From Listeria monocytogenes (GTDB lineage: Bacteria > Bacillota > Bacilli > Lactobacillales > Listeriaceae): a stretch of 64,000 nucleotides of DNA. The stretch spans positions 1,860,001 through 1,924,000 of the forward strand of contig NZ_LT906436.1 in assembly GCF_900187225.1 (NCBI RefSeq), read 5' to 3'. Position numbers and translations under genes: made by a program. The notes below the pieces were generated by a model, which saw only the letters and a program-made list of their open reading frames with translations, did no database searches and was not told where the DNA came from. Positions 34,239 to 43,117 of the stretch are shown here, piece by piece (the stretch's first letter is position 1; each line of letters starts with the position of its first letter).

Positions 34239-34856
34239 GTGATTCCCATCGAACTTTCTCCTAGACAACATCAAATTGTTGCCTATGTTCGCGCGAATGA
34301 GCCTGCTACTGGTGACTCTATCGCTGCTCATTTGAAATTAACACGTGCCACCATTCGAGCTGACTTGTCAATTTTAACCATGACTGGCATTTTAGATGCT
34401 CGTCCAAAAGTTGGTTACTTTTACTCTGGCTTAGAAACTAATCCGATTCACTTTGATGAAATTCGGCAGTTGAAAGTTGCTGACATTATGACCCAACCAT
34501 TTTTCGCAAAAAAAGAAACAAGCGTTTATGATGCCATCGTTATGCTCTTTATGGAAGATATTGGTAGTTTATACGTCATTGATGAAGAGCTTTTAGTTGG
34601 ACTTGTCTCCAGAAAAGATTTACTAAAAGGTGCGCTTGCTGATGCGGACACGAAAGCGACTCCCATTGCGACAATTATGACACGGATGCCCAACCTCGTT
34701 ACTGTTACGAAAAACGACACTGTGTTACATGCCGCGGAACAACTCGTTTTCCACCAAATTGATTCACTTCCCGTTCTAGAAAACGCAAAAGTCGTCGGAA
34801 AAATTTCAAAAACTCGCATTACTGCATTATTTGTAGATACGATAAAAAAGGTTTAA
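34239..34856 (+). CDS. ccpN: CcpN-type repressor of gluconeogenesis (HTH + CBS pair)
   Basis: About 203-205 residues. The N-terminal HTH reads LSPRQHQIVAYVRANEPATGDSIAAHLKLTRATIRADLSILTMTG by region (about residues 6-50). Two CBS domains follow (about 75-135 and 140-200). In B. subtilis CcpN represses gapB and pckA on glycolytic carbon. Here it heads an operon with the PPDK regulator and ppdK. The start is unclear: GTG 34239 lies one base after AAAAGGA, and the next in-frame codons are ATT (34242) and ATC (34248), either of which fits the ribosome-binding site better. I keep GTG as the outer limit. Confidence 0.88.
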   Translation: MIPIELSPRQHQIVAYVRANEPATGDSIAAHLKLTRATIRADLSILTMTGILDARPKVGYFYSGLETNPIHFDEIRQLKVADIMTQPFFAKKETSVYDAIVMLFMEDIGSLYVIDEELLVGLVSRKDLLKGALADADTKATPIATIMTRMPNLVTVTKNDTVLHAAEQLVFHQIDSLPVLENAKVVGKISKTRITALFVDTIKKV

Positions 34857-34868
34857 TAGGATGAGAAT

Positions 34869-35681
34869 ATGGAAAATCCGGTTATTATATACGTTATTTC
34901 AGATGCTATCGGAGAAACTGCTCAACATATTATTCGCGCGGTAACAGCTCAGTTTTCACTTAATAAGCCTGCGGACATTCGGCGCCACGCTTTTATTCGC
35001 GATGAGAGCGCTTTACTTGAAACGTTAGAAGAAGCTAAGGCTACTGATGGTATCGTGGTTCAAACACTCGTACAAGCTAAGTTAGCTGAGTACGCAACTA
35101 ATTTTTGCGTTCAAAACAATATTCCGAACGTAGATTTATTACATACGCTAACTGCTGCTGTTGAAGCAAAAACTGGCTTAAAATCAAAACAAGATCCCGG
35201 AAATATGCGCCGTCTTGATAGCAATTATTTTGATCGTATTGCTGCCATTGAGTTTGCTGTAAAGTACGATGACTGCAAAGATCCTCGTGGCCTGTTAGAT
35301 GCAGATATCGTTCTCGTCGGGGTATCAAGAACGAGCAAAACGCCACTGAGTAGTTTTCTCGCCAATCAAAATTGGAAAGTTGCTAATGTCCCACTTGTCC
35401 CCGAAATCCCGATTCCAGCAGAACTTTTCCAAATCCCAGCGGAACGTATTATCGGTCTTACAACCACCCCAGAAAAGCTAGCGCAAATCCGCAAAGTCCG
35501 TTTGAGATCTATTGGTTTAGATGAAGCAAGTAGTTATTCCAGTGAAAAACGTATTTTAGAGGAACTAGAATATGGTTATGATACATTCAAAAAACTTGGT
35601 TGCCAAGTCATTCATGTAGAAGATAAAGCCATTGAGGAAACCGCTGCCCTAATCACGGAAATTATCACGAGTTACCACTAA
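34869..35681 (+). CDS. Pyruvate, phosphate dikinase regulatory protein (PDRP, DUF299/YqfL)
   Basis: 270 residues. A P-loop-like motif GVSRTSKTPLSSFLAN lies near residue 150, the DUF299 signature. PDRP enzymes phosphorylate (ADP-dependent) and dephosphorylate (Pi-dependent) the active-site Thr of PPDK or PEP synthase. The target PPDK is encoded next (18 nt from stop to start codon) and has the matching Thr. It sits 12 nt after ccpN in the same operon. Confidence 0.95.
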   Translation: MENPVIIYVISDAIGETAQHIIRAVTAQFSLNKPADIRRHAFIRDESALLETLEEAKATDGIVVQTLVQAKLAEYATNFCVQNNIPNVDLLHTLTAAVEAKTGLKSKQDPGNMRRLDSNYFDRIAAIEFAVKYDDCKDPRGLLDADIVLVGVSRTSKTPLSSFLANQNWKVANVPLVPEIPIPAELFQIPAERIIGLTTTPEKLAQIRKVRLRSIGLDEASSYSSEKRILEELEYGYDTFKKLGCQVIHVEDKAIEETAALITEIITSYH

Positions 35682-35699
35682 TTAGAAGAGGTGAATAAT

Positions 35700-38339
35700 G
35701 TGAGAAAATTTGTCTATCAGTTCAGTGAAGGTTCTAAGGAAATGAAAAATCTTTTAGGAGGAAAAGGTGCTAATTTGGCCGAAATGACGAATATCGGTTT
35801 ACCCGTCCCTCCTGGTTTTATTATCTCAACCGATGCTTGTAACGATTACACAGCTAACAATAAACACCTTTCCGAAGCCATTTTTGATGAAGTGAAAATT
35901 CATTTGGTGGAACTCGAAAAGCAAACCGGGAAAATTTTTGGATTCGCAGAAAATCCTCTGCTCGTTTCCGTACGTTCTGGCGCACCCTTTTCGATGCCTG
36001 GCATGATGGATACCGTGCTCAATCTTGGGTTAAATGACCAAGCCGCAGAAGGGCTTGCCAACTTAACTGGTGATGCTCGTTCGGCCTATGATTCTTACCG
36101 CCGTTTTATTCAAATGTTCGGTGACGTTGTTTTTGAAATACCGAGCTACCATTTTGAACAGGCTCTTAATCGCATCAAAAAAGCAAATGACTACCGTTTA
36201 GACACAGAATTAACTGCGACTGATTTAAGCGAACTCATTGATGCTTATAAACTAATTTTTAGCCAAGCAACTGGCACAGATTTCCCGCAAGATCCTCTAG
36301 AGCAACTACGGCTTGCGATTATCGCTGTTTTTGATTCCTGGATGAATCCTCGCGCTGTTATTTACCGCAGATTACATGATATTGATGCAAGTTTTGGCAC
36401 AGCCGTTAATATTCAAGCAATGGTTTTTGGAAATACTGGAGAAACGAGTGGAACTGGAATTACCTTTACTCGCAATCCTTCCACTGGTGAAAAGAAAGTA
36501 TTCGGGGAATTTTTACTAAATGCGCAAGGTGAAGATGTGGTTGCAGGAATTCGTACCCCTGAGCCGATAAGTGCACTGGAAGAGAGGATGCCCACTGTTT
36601 ACAAGGAGCTCCTCCATATTTGTGAACTTCTCGAAAATCATTATTTAGACATGCAAGATATTGAATTTACCATCGAAAAAGGAAAACTCTATGTCTTACA
36701 AACTAGAAGTGGCAAGCGAACAGCTAAAGCAGCTATTCAAACAGCCGTGGATTTTGTGCAAGAAGGAAAAATCACTCGCCAAGAAGCCATCATGCGCGTG
36801 GAAACTAAGCAATTACATCAATTACTTCATCCAACCTTCGATGAAAGCGCTCTAAAAAATGGTCAAGTCATCGCAACTGGTTTACCTGCAAGTCCTGGCG
36901 CTGCAACTGGTCAAATTTTCTTTGCAGCAAAAGAAGCAGTCCAAGCAACCGAACGCGGTATTCCTGTCATTTTAGTGCGTAATGAGACTTCTCCTGAGGA
37001 TATAGAAGGCATGGCGCGTAGTAATGCTATTTTAACGGCTCATGGTGGTATGACTTCTCATGCTGCCGTCGTTGCTCGCGGAATGGGAAAATGCTGTATA
37101 GCGGGTTGCGCCGAACTTACGATCAATGAAAAAGAAAAAACGATTATTCTTCCTACAGGCGACACACTGCATGAAGGTGATGCGCTCTCCCTCGATGGTA
37201 GTTCCGGCAAAGTTTACCTTGGAGAAATCGCCCTCAGAGAAGCGCAAATTGGTGGACATTTTGACGAGTTGATGGCCTGGGCAGATACGGAGAAAAGACT
37301 GATGATCCGTGTCAATGCAGATACCCCGCCGGACTTTAAAAAGGCGCTTTTGTTTGGGGCGGAAGGTATTGGCCTGTGTCGCACCGAGCATATGTTTTTT
37401 GATGAAAAACGAATCCATTATGTACGCCAAATGATTTTAGCAGAGTCATTAAGCGAGCGCGAATCCGTTTTAACCACTTTAAAAGAAATGCAAAAAGCCG
37501 ATTTTAGTGAGTTATTCCGTATTGCTGACGGCCGCGCGGTAAACATTCGCTTGCTTGATCCGCCATTACATGAATTTTTACCAAAAACGAAGCAAGAAAT
37601 TGAGCAATTAGCTAGCGCAATGAATCGAACAGTTCCTCAAATCACAAAACGAATTAACGAACTAAGCGAAGCAAATCCCATGCTTGGACACCGCGGTTGT
37701 CGTCTTGCTATCACATTTCCAGAAATTTATCGGATGCAGACGGAAGCGATTATCGAAAGCGCCGTCACTCTTCATGATGAAGGAATTGACGTTCACCCAG
37801 AAATCATGATTCCGCTCATCGCTACGAAAAGTGAACTAAGCTATATAAAAAAAGAGATGAAACAAGCGATTCATACTATTTTTGATAGAGAGCGAGTGAT
37901 GCTACCATATGATATTGGTACGATGATCGAAATTCCGCGAGCATGTGTAACAGCAGATGAAATCGCCGAGGAAGCAGAGTTCTTTAGCTTTGGAACCAAT
38001 GATTTAACACAACTCACTTATGGTTTTTCACGTGATGATGCTACCAAGTTCCTAGCAGATTATTATGAAAAAGATATTTTATCAAAAGATCCATTTGTTA
38101 CGATTGATAAAAATGGTGTCGGTGCACTAGTTGAAATGGCGGTTACACGTGGACGAATGACTTCGGAACATTTAAAAATGGGGGTTTGCGGCGAACATGG
38201 GGGCGATCCGGAATCTATCCAGTTCTTCCATCAATTAGGACTTACCTATGTATCCTGCTCTCCGTACCGCGTTCCCATTGCCCGTCTTGCAGCAGCTCAA
38301 GCAGCATTAGCTGAAAAACAATTAGTTCCAACTATCTAA
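35700..38339 (+). CDS. ppdK: Pyruvate, phosphate dikinase
   Basis: 879 residues from GTG at 35700, after AGAGGTG; the GTG at 35691 is inside that site. An N-terminal nucleotide-binding domain (GGKGANLAEM, SVRSGAPFSMPGMMDTVLNLG) is followed by a swivelling phospho-His domain. The catalytic His and regulated Thr lie in GGMTSHAAVVARG (near residue 450). A C-terminal PEP/pyruvate TIM barrel ends in VCGEHGGDPESI. It interconverts pyruvate + ATP + Pi and PEP + AMP + PPi, feeding gluconeogenesis. It is last in the ccpN operon. Confidence 0.96.
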   Translation: MRKFVYQFSEGSKEMKNLLGGKGANLAEMTNIGLPVPPGFIISTDACNDYTANNKHLSEAIFDEVKIHLVELEKQTGKIFGFAENPLLVSVRSGAPFSMPGMMDTVLNLGLNDQAAEGLANLTGDARSAYDSYRRFIQMFGDVVFEIPSYHFEQALNRIKKANDYRLDTELTATDLSELIDAYKLIFSQATGTDFPQDPLEQLRLAIIAVFDSWMNPRAVIYRRLHDIDASFGTAVNIQAMVFGNTGETSGTGITFTRNPSTGEKKVFGEFLLNAQGEDVVAGIRTPEPISALEERMPTVYKELLHICELLENHYLDMQDIEFTIEKGKLYVLQTRSGKRTAKAAIQTAVDFVQEGKITRQEAIMRVETKQLHQLLHPTFDESALKNGQVIATGLPASPGAATGQIFFAAKEAVQATERGIPVILVRNETSPEDIEGMARSNAILTAHGGMTSHAAVVARGMGKCCIAGCAELTINEKEKTIILPTGDTLHEGDALSLDGSSGKVYLGEIALREAQIGGHFDELMAWADTEKRLMIRVNADTPPDFKKALLFGAEGIGLCRTEHMFFDEKRIHYVRQMILAESLSERESVLTTLKEMQKADFSELFRIADGRAVNIRLLDPPLHEFLPKTKQEIEQLASAMNRTVPQITKRINELSEANPMLGHRGCRLAITFPEIYRMQTEAIIESAVTLHDEGIDVHPEIMIPLIATKSELSYIKKEMKQAIHTIFDRERVMLPYDIGTMIEIPRACVTADEIAEEAEFFSFGTNDLTQLTYGFSRDDATKFLADYYEKDILSKDPFVTIDKNGVGALVEMAVTRGRMTSEHLKMGVCGEHGGDPESIQFFHQLGLTYVSCSPYRVPIARLAAAQAALAEKQLVPTI

Positions 38340-38385
38340 AAAAAGCCAGCTGATAATCTTAGTGACTATCAGCTGGCTTTTTCTC
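38338..38385. terminator. Bidirectional terminator, ppdK / VOC gene
   Basis: AAAAGCCAGCTGATA pairs with TATCAGCTGGCTTTT around a short loop, with A- and T-runs on both sides. Confidence 0.9.
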
Positions 38386-38388
38386 TTA

Positions 38389-38766
38389 TTATTTTTCGCA
38401 AATCGCAAAGTAATTTCCTTCGTTATCCGAAAAATTGAACACTCGGCCCATCGGTAAATCTACTAGATCGCCGACCGTAATGCCTTTATTTTTATATTCT
38501 TCATAAAGTTCTGCAACATTACTTCCAAATAGTAAAATAGATGGTGTCCCAAGATTCATCTCTGGGTTCATTTCCGCCACTTTCTTTTTGTTTTGAAGAA
38601 CAAAAGTAGTCTCCACACCTTTTGTTGGCGCTATTTCAATCCACTGAATTTCGCCATTTACAACTTCTTCTGAAACGACGACAAAATCTAATTTTTCTAC
38701 CCAAAAATCTCTCACTGCAGCTTGATTTTCTACATATAACATCACTTGACCAATTTTTTCAATCAT
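38389..38766 (-). CDS. Glyoxalase/bleomycin-resistance (VOC) superfamily protein
   Basis: 125 residues with the paired beta-alpha-beta-beta-beta modules of VOC proteins. The start is MIEKIGQVMLYVENQAAVRDFW and the end is MGRVFNFSDNEGNYFAICEK with the typical Glu/Asp-containing final strand. Metal-ligand His residues of true glyoxalase I are not evident, so substrate and enzymatic role are unknown. It follows the FUSC-type gene by 3 nt. Confidence 0.82.
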   Translation of the reverse strand: MIEKIGQVMLYVENQAAVRDFWVEKLDFVVVSEEVVNGEIQWIEIAPTKGVETTFVLQNKKKVAEMNPEMNLGTPSILLFGSNVAELYEEYKNKGITVGDLVDLPMGRVFNFSDNEGNYFAICEK

Positions 38767-38769
38767 CTT

Positions 38770-39753
38770 TCATCGTCCCCTCGTCATTTCTTTTTCTTTC
38801 AATCCAAACTCCGCATAAAAGTCACGCTTCATTTCTAACAAATAACGCAAATCATTCATAAATTGGAATAAAATCGCTCTATTTTCAAATTCCGCTCGTG
38901 TTTCTGGGAGTTTACTGCTTCGAAACTCATGCACCATCTTAGTAATTTCCGCCACTAAATCTTCTGCTGTATTATGCTCATCTAGCGTCTGTGCCGTTTT
39001 TTCTGTAATTTCTGCCAGCGCCATACTTTGCTCAGAAGAATGATCAAACGCGACTAAATGCCGTTTCATTTGTGTTAAAATTCGATATTGTACAAGCCGC
39101 ATATCAACGTACTGGGAATAATAATGGGAAGAAGCAAAAAACTGATTGTCTAAATTTCTCGCTGCTTTTTCCTGTGCATAGTCTAATGTACCCTTTAATT
39201 GATTTAATAAGCCAAACTCATCATGATACTCCGACTGATTCCGAAGCCCTTGCGTCATTTCCGTTAAAATTTGCCGCATAATTGCTTCTATTTTTTGTTG
39301 GCTGCGTTTTAATTCGTCTTCCATTTTTGGCATATATAAATTTAAAATAATCGCTATGCCAGCGCCAACTGCCATAAGTAACAGTTCATTTTTAAACCAG
39401 AAAAAGGATAATGATTGTTCAAGTAAAATATGCGATACAAGTACAGAGCTCACAACAATTCCGTCAGCAACATGAAGTCTTACAGCAAGCGGAATAAAAA
39501 TCAATAAATAAAGTCCAAAACTCACCGCATTATAACCAATAAGCATGAAAAATACAGCAGCAATAGATAGCGCCAAAACGGTCGAATAAACCCGCTGAAT
39601 CGCTAATTGTAAAGACCCCTTTTTCGTATTTTGAACACTTAAAATTGCGATAATCCCTGCCGAAACTGCATATTCCAAGTGTAGCCATTCCGCCAAAATT
39701 ATCGCCAGTGTCGCTGCAATCGCGGTTTTCACCGTTCGCATTCCAATCCGCAT
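38770..39753 (-). CDS. FUSC/aromatic acid exporter-family membrane protein
   Basis: 327 residues. Five to six membrane helices lie in the first 145 residues (MRIGMRTVKTAIAATLAIILAEW by region). A long cytoplasmic helical domain follows (about 150-320). This is the ArAE/DUF939 architecture of YqjA/YgaP-like Bacillales proteins. Relatives export aromatic or other organic acids, but no substrate is assigned here. It starts after GGGACGGGA and is followed closely by the VOC gene. Confidence 0.82.
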   Translation of the reverse strand: MRIGMRTVKTAIAATLAIILAEWLHLEYAVSAGIIAILSVQNTKKGSLQLAIQRVYSTVLALSIAAVFFMLIGYNAVSFGLYLLIFIPLAVRLHVADGIVVSSVLVSHILLEQSLSFFWFKNELLLMAVGAGIAIILNLYMPKMEDELKRSQQKIEAIMRQILTEMTQGLRNQSEYHDEFGLLNQLKGTLDYAQEKAARNLDNQFFASSHYYSQYVDMRLVQYRILTQMKRHLVAFDHSSEQSMALAEITEKTAQTLDEHNTAEDLVAEITKMVHEFRSSKLPETRAEFENRAILFQFMNDLRYLLEMKRDFYAEFGLKEKEMTRGR

Positions 39754-39811
39754 ATGTCCCGTCCCCTTTCTATGTCCAACTTATCATAGCATGAAAGCGA
39801 AAATCACAAAA

Positions 39812-39842
39812 GAAAAACCTTGAAGATCACTCCTCAAGGTCC
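39812..39842 (-). terminator. Terminator of the dedA gene
   Basis: ACCTTGA/TCAAGGT arms (39817-39823 with 39834-39840) are followed by T's on the minus strand, before the FUSC gene. Confidence 0.7.
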
Positions 39843-39846
39843 TACA

Positions 39847-40470
39847 TTATTCTTCATCTAATGTTTTTTTGAAACGCGCTCGGAAAAAGAATCCTAAGCC
39901 GACCACTACAAGTATCGCAATGATGCTATAAATAATTGTTGAAAAGCTATCCATGAAAACAACAATTTCACTCCATGATTCACCAAGCATAGCGCCAAGT
40001 CCAATTAAAACTGTATTCCAAAGTAAGCTTCCTGCAGTTGTCAAAATTAAAAACTTCGACATTTTCATCTTGGTCATCCCTGCTGGAATCGAAATCAGGC
40101 TTCGTATTAGTGGAATCATTCGACATAAAAATACGGCCCAACTTCCATATTTCAAAAAGAAATTCTCTGCGCGTTCAATATCAGATTCCTTCAGCCGCAA
40201 AATCCGACCGTATTTTAACACAATCTTCGTCAGTCTTTCTTTGCCAAAATAAGAAGCCACTTTATAAAGTAAAATAGCGCCCACTACAGAACCTAGTGTT
40301 GCTACAATAATCACCATCACGACATTCAGTGATGTAACTGTCGTCATAAATCCACCAAAAGTTAAGATAATCTCAGAGGGAATAGGCGGAAACAAGTTTT
40401 CAACCATAATCAAAACAAAAATACCTATATAGCCAAAATCAGCCATAATACTTGTAATCCAAGTTTCCAA
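39847..40470 (-). CDS. DedA-family membrane protein (YngC-like)
   Basis: 207 residues from TTG 40468-40470, 8 nt after AGGAG. A GTG three codons upstream lies in the ribosome-binding site. DedA signatures are GYIGIFVLIMVENLFPPIPSE near the N-terminus and the re-entrant-loop regions FFLKYGSWAVFLCRMIPLIRSLISIPAGMTKM by region, with the conserved R/G pattern. DedA proteins act as lipid (undecaprenyl phosphate or PE) scramblases and recycle carriers. The specific lipid is not known here. Confidence 0.92.
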   Translation of the reverse strand: METWITSIMADFGYIGIFVLIMVENLFPPIPSEIILTFGGFMTTVTSLNVVMVIIVATLGSVVGAILLYKVASYFGKERLTKIVLKYGRILRLKESDIERAENFFLKYGSWAVFLCRMIPLIRSLISIPAGMTKMKMSKFLILTTAGSLLWNTVLIGLGAMLGESWSEIVVFMDSFSTIIYSIIAILVVVGLGFFFRARFKKTLDEE

Positions 40471-40522
40471 AAAACACACTCCTGTACTTTATTTCCCTTT
40501 TAAAGTAAGTGCTTGCTTTTTA

Positions 40523-40551
40523 AGTGTACTACACTCGTCCTACTTTTTCAA
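40523..40551 (-). promoter_or_regulatory. SigA promoter of dedA with a palindrome on the -10
   Basis: On the minus strand TTGAAA (40546-40551) is 17 nt from TACACT (40523-40528). The -10 is half of the exact palindrome AGTGTA-C-TACACT (40523-40535), a possible operator. Confidence 0.6.
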
Positions 40552-40563
40552 TCGATTTGGTAA

Positions 40564-40607
40564 AAAGAAAAAGAACTTGATACGTTTTCCATACCAAGTT
40601 CTTTTTT
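40564..40607 (-). terminator. Terminator of the hexose-phosphate mutase gene
   Basis: AAGAACTTGGTA pairs with TATCAAGTTCTT (one G-U), followed by T's on the minus strand. Confidence 0.88.
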
Positions 40608-40609
40608 AT

Positions 40610-42121
40610 TTACATTTTTAAATCAGCTTTCGTTGCGAAAAATCCTGCTAAACGATCTTTCACTTTTCGGATGCCGCCAGCTTCATCACTTTCTAAATTC
40701 ATTGGCATCACCGGTTCATGTAAGCTCATTCGTAGTAAGAACCAACCTTCACCAAGCGCACCTTTCGTATTCACACGAATTCCTTCTTGGTTCACAGGTT
40801 CTAATTCCATATCCGGATCAGCTTCTACGAACGTCAGAAAATCAGCTAAAGCTTCTTTTCCATATGCTTTAAAATCGGTTGCTGTAATGCTCAAACGAAT
40901 TTCTTCACTTTCAGCCGGTTCTTTTAAATCCGCTATTAAATCTGGTAAGTCTTGCCCATTTTTTCGTAATGTTGCGTAAGTCATTAAAATTTTGGCAATG
41001 AGATAAGCGCCATCATCCAAGAAATAATTTTCTTTTAATGCGGCATGTCCACTTACTTCGATAGCAATTTCAGATGGTGTTCCGTTTGCATTTAGGCGCA
41101 GTGCTTCATTGATAACATTACGATAACCACGTTTAAATCGGTGTTGTTTCCCGCCTTTTGCTTCGATAAAGGCTTGCAAATGCCCCGATGTTGTGGAGTC
41201 AGTCACGATAGTTGTTCCTGGTTTTTCTTCTAAAATAATACTAGAGATAACAGCAATTAATGGGTTGCGGTTTAAACTTTCGCCATTTTTATCCATAATC
41301 GCAGCACGGTCTACATCCGTGTCAAAAATCACGCCTAAATCCGCCCCACTAGCAAGGACCGCTTTTTTCAAACTAGCCATAGCTTCCTCATTGTCAGGGT
41401 TCGGAATATGATTAGGAAAATTTCCATCCGGATCTAAAAACTGGCTTTCAGAAATGTCTGCGCCAAGTTCTGCCAATACTTTCTCAGCAAAAAAGCCGCC
41501 AGCGCCGTTCCCTGCATCGACTATAATATGGCTACCTTGGAGCGGCTTCATTTTATCAGCTGCATCTGTGATCCCTGCTCTAATCTTATCCGTTAAGTCT
41601 GCTGCATATGTAGAAAGTAAATCTTGTTTTGTTACCTTACCAAGATTTAGTCCATTTTCTATGAATGATTTATCTGCGTGAGCCACAATATAATCAATAT
41701 CTTCGTGTTCAGCTCCACCAGATTTCGTAAATAATTTTAGTCCATTATACATAAAAGGTAAGTGGCTCGCTGTAATCATAATGCCGGCATCGCAGTCATA
41801 GTCCTCGTACTGAGTTGCCATAAACATAGCTGGCGTTGTTGCAAGCCCAACATCCACGACATCTATACCAGCAAAAGTTAACCCTTTGACAAGTGCCGCT
41901 TTTAATCGTTCAGCTGAAAGTCTGCTATCATGACCAATTGCCACTTTCGCTTGACCTTCCACTTTCTTCTCCTCTTTTAGCCATTTCGCAAAGCCATAAG
42001 CAATCTTTTCTACACGTTCGTCTGTTAGCGTAATCTGATATTTTTCCGTAGCAATAGCTATTCCACGTATGTCTGATCCGTTTTGCAGTGTTTCTAACGC
42101 TTTCATTTCTGATTGATTCAT
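40610..42121 (-). CDS. Phosphoglucomutase/phosphomannomutase family protein (ManB-like)
   Basis: 503 residues of the alpha-D-phosphohexomutase family. The phospho-Ser loop is ITASHLPFMYNGLKLF (the usual TASHNP reads TASHLP). The metal-binding loop is DTDVDRA (DxDxDR intact), the sugar-specificity loop is EVSGHAAL, and the phosphate-binding site is near the C-terminus (QEGIRVNTKGALGEGW). It interconverts hexose 1- and 6-phosphates. Which sugar is used cannot be read. It starts after GGAGGAATGAC. Confidence 0.88.
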   Translation of the reverse strand: MNQSEMKALETLQNGSDIRGIAIATEKYQITLTDERVEKIAYGFAKWLKEEKKVEGQAKVAIGHDSRLSAERLKAALVKGLTFAGIDVVDVGLATTPAMFMATQYEDYDCDAGIMITASHLPFMYNGLKLFTKSGGAEHEDIDYIVAHADKSFIENGLNLGKVTKQDLLSTYAADLTDKIRAGITDAADKMKPLQGSHIIVDAGNGAGGFFAEKVLAELGADISESQFLDPDGNFPNHIPNPDNEEAMASLKKAVLASGADLGVIFDTDVDRAAIMDKNGESLNRNPLIAVISSIILEEKPGTTIVTDSTTSGHLQAFIEAKGGKQHRFKRGYRNVINEALRLNANGTPSEIAIEVSGHAALKENYFLDDGAYLIAKILMTYATLRKNGQDLPDLIADLKEPAESEEIRLSITATDFKAYGKEALADFLTFVEADPDMELEPVNQEGIRVNTKGALGEGWFLLRMSLHEPVMPMNLESDEAGGIRKVKDRLAGFFATKADLKM

Positions 42122-42189
42122 GTCATTCCTCCAGCTTCTGTATTTTTCCCCTTCATTATAGCTTATATTGCGAAATTTTCACATAGCTT

Positions 42190-43065
42190 TTACAAAAGAT
42201 GTGCTCTATTCGCGATAATAATTTGCAAGTCAACGGTTAATTCTTCTGGTGGGTTTTCCAGTAATTCGTTTTTTTTATCCGCTTCAATATGCCAACCAAG
42301 TGGCGTCATTTCAAGAAAATCTGCAAATAATTCTTTGGCAATCGGCGCTTTGTAGGTGACTCGTTCGACATGTTCTACGCTTAACTTTTCTGCTAACCGT
42401 GATGTAACCGACTCATTCGAATAACTACTTTTCTCATCAACATAAATAAATTCGCGTAATTCGCGTAAATAATTCGCTTCTGGCACTACTTTTAACAAAA
42501 ATCCATCCTTCTTTAAAAGCCGTTTGAACTCCACGTAATTCGATGGCGATAAAATATTTAAAATGACATCCGCCGTCTCTGCTTGATTCGGGCAATTGGC
42601 TAAATCAGCTACCGTCCAAGAAGTACCAGGATAGTCGCGTGCCGCTTGTTTCACTCCCTCTTTGGCGATATCTAAGCCAACTGCTTTGACATTAACACCA
42701 GTCGCTTGTAAATTCGATACGACTCGCGCTAAATGACTTCCTTCCCCGCAACCTGCATCATATAAAACAAGTTGTTCTTTTTTCTTCTCCGCAATAATTT
42801 CTGTCACTCGTTCGATTAATTTTTCAAAAAAGCCACTCGCAATCACTTTTTTACGGGATTCGAATAATGCTTGATCGTATTTTGTTTTATGCGCTTGTTT
42901 TAGTAAATGTACGTAACCTGGTTTGGCGATATCAAACCCATGACCTTCTAGGCATACAAATGACTGCGGCTCTCTAAACTCGAATGCTGCGCCACAAATT
43001 GGACAAGCAAGAAGCGCCATATTTTCTTTCAAAGCGCGTTTATTTATCTCCATTTTTGATAACAA
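42190..43065 (-). CDS. rlmA: 23S rRNA (guanine-N1)-methyltransferase, RlmA family
   Basis: 291 residues. An N-terminal zinc ribbon (LLACPICGAAFEF...VCLEGHGFD) precedes a class I SAM methyltransferase domain with LYDAGCGEGSHLARV (motif I) and ILNILSPSNYVEF. RlmA(I/II) methylates G745 or G748 of 23S rRNA; the type cannot be told here. I use TTG 43063-43065, about 10 nt after GGAG. The ATG at 43051-43053 is possible but its spacing is about 22 nt. It follows the dfrA terminator. Confidence 0.88.
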   Translation of the reverse strand: MLSKMEINKRALKENMALLACPICGAAFEFREPQSFVCLEGHGFDIAKPGYVHLLKQAHKTKYDQALFESRKKVIASGFFEKLIERVTEIIAEKKKEQLVLYDAGCGEGSHLARVVSNLQATGVNVKAVGLDIAKEGVKQAARDYPGTSWTVADLANCPNQAETADVILNILSPSNYVEFKRLLKKDGFLLKVVPEANYLRELREFIYVDEKSSYSNESVTSRLAEKLSVEHVERVTYKAPIAKELFADFLEMTPLGWHIEADKKNELLENPPEELTVDLQIIIANRAHLL

Positions 43066-43083
43066 TTAATACTCACTCCACTC

Positions 43084-43115
43084 GAAAAACGTTGCCCGCA
43101 AGCAGGCAACGTTTC
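43084..43115 (-). terminator. Terminator of dfrA (uup-thyA-dfrA operon)
   Basis: AAACGTTGCC and GGCAACGTTT arms with a 7-nt loop are followed by TTTTTC on the minus strand. Confidence 0.88.
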
Positions 43116-43117
43116 TA

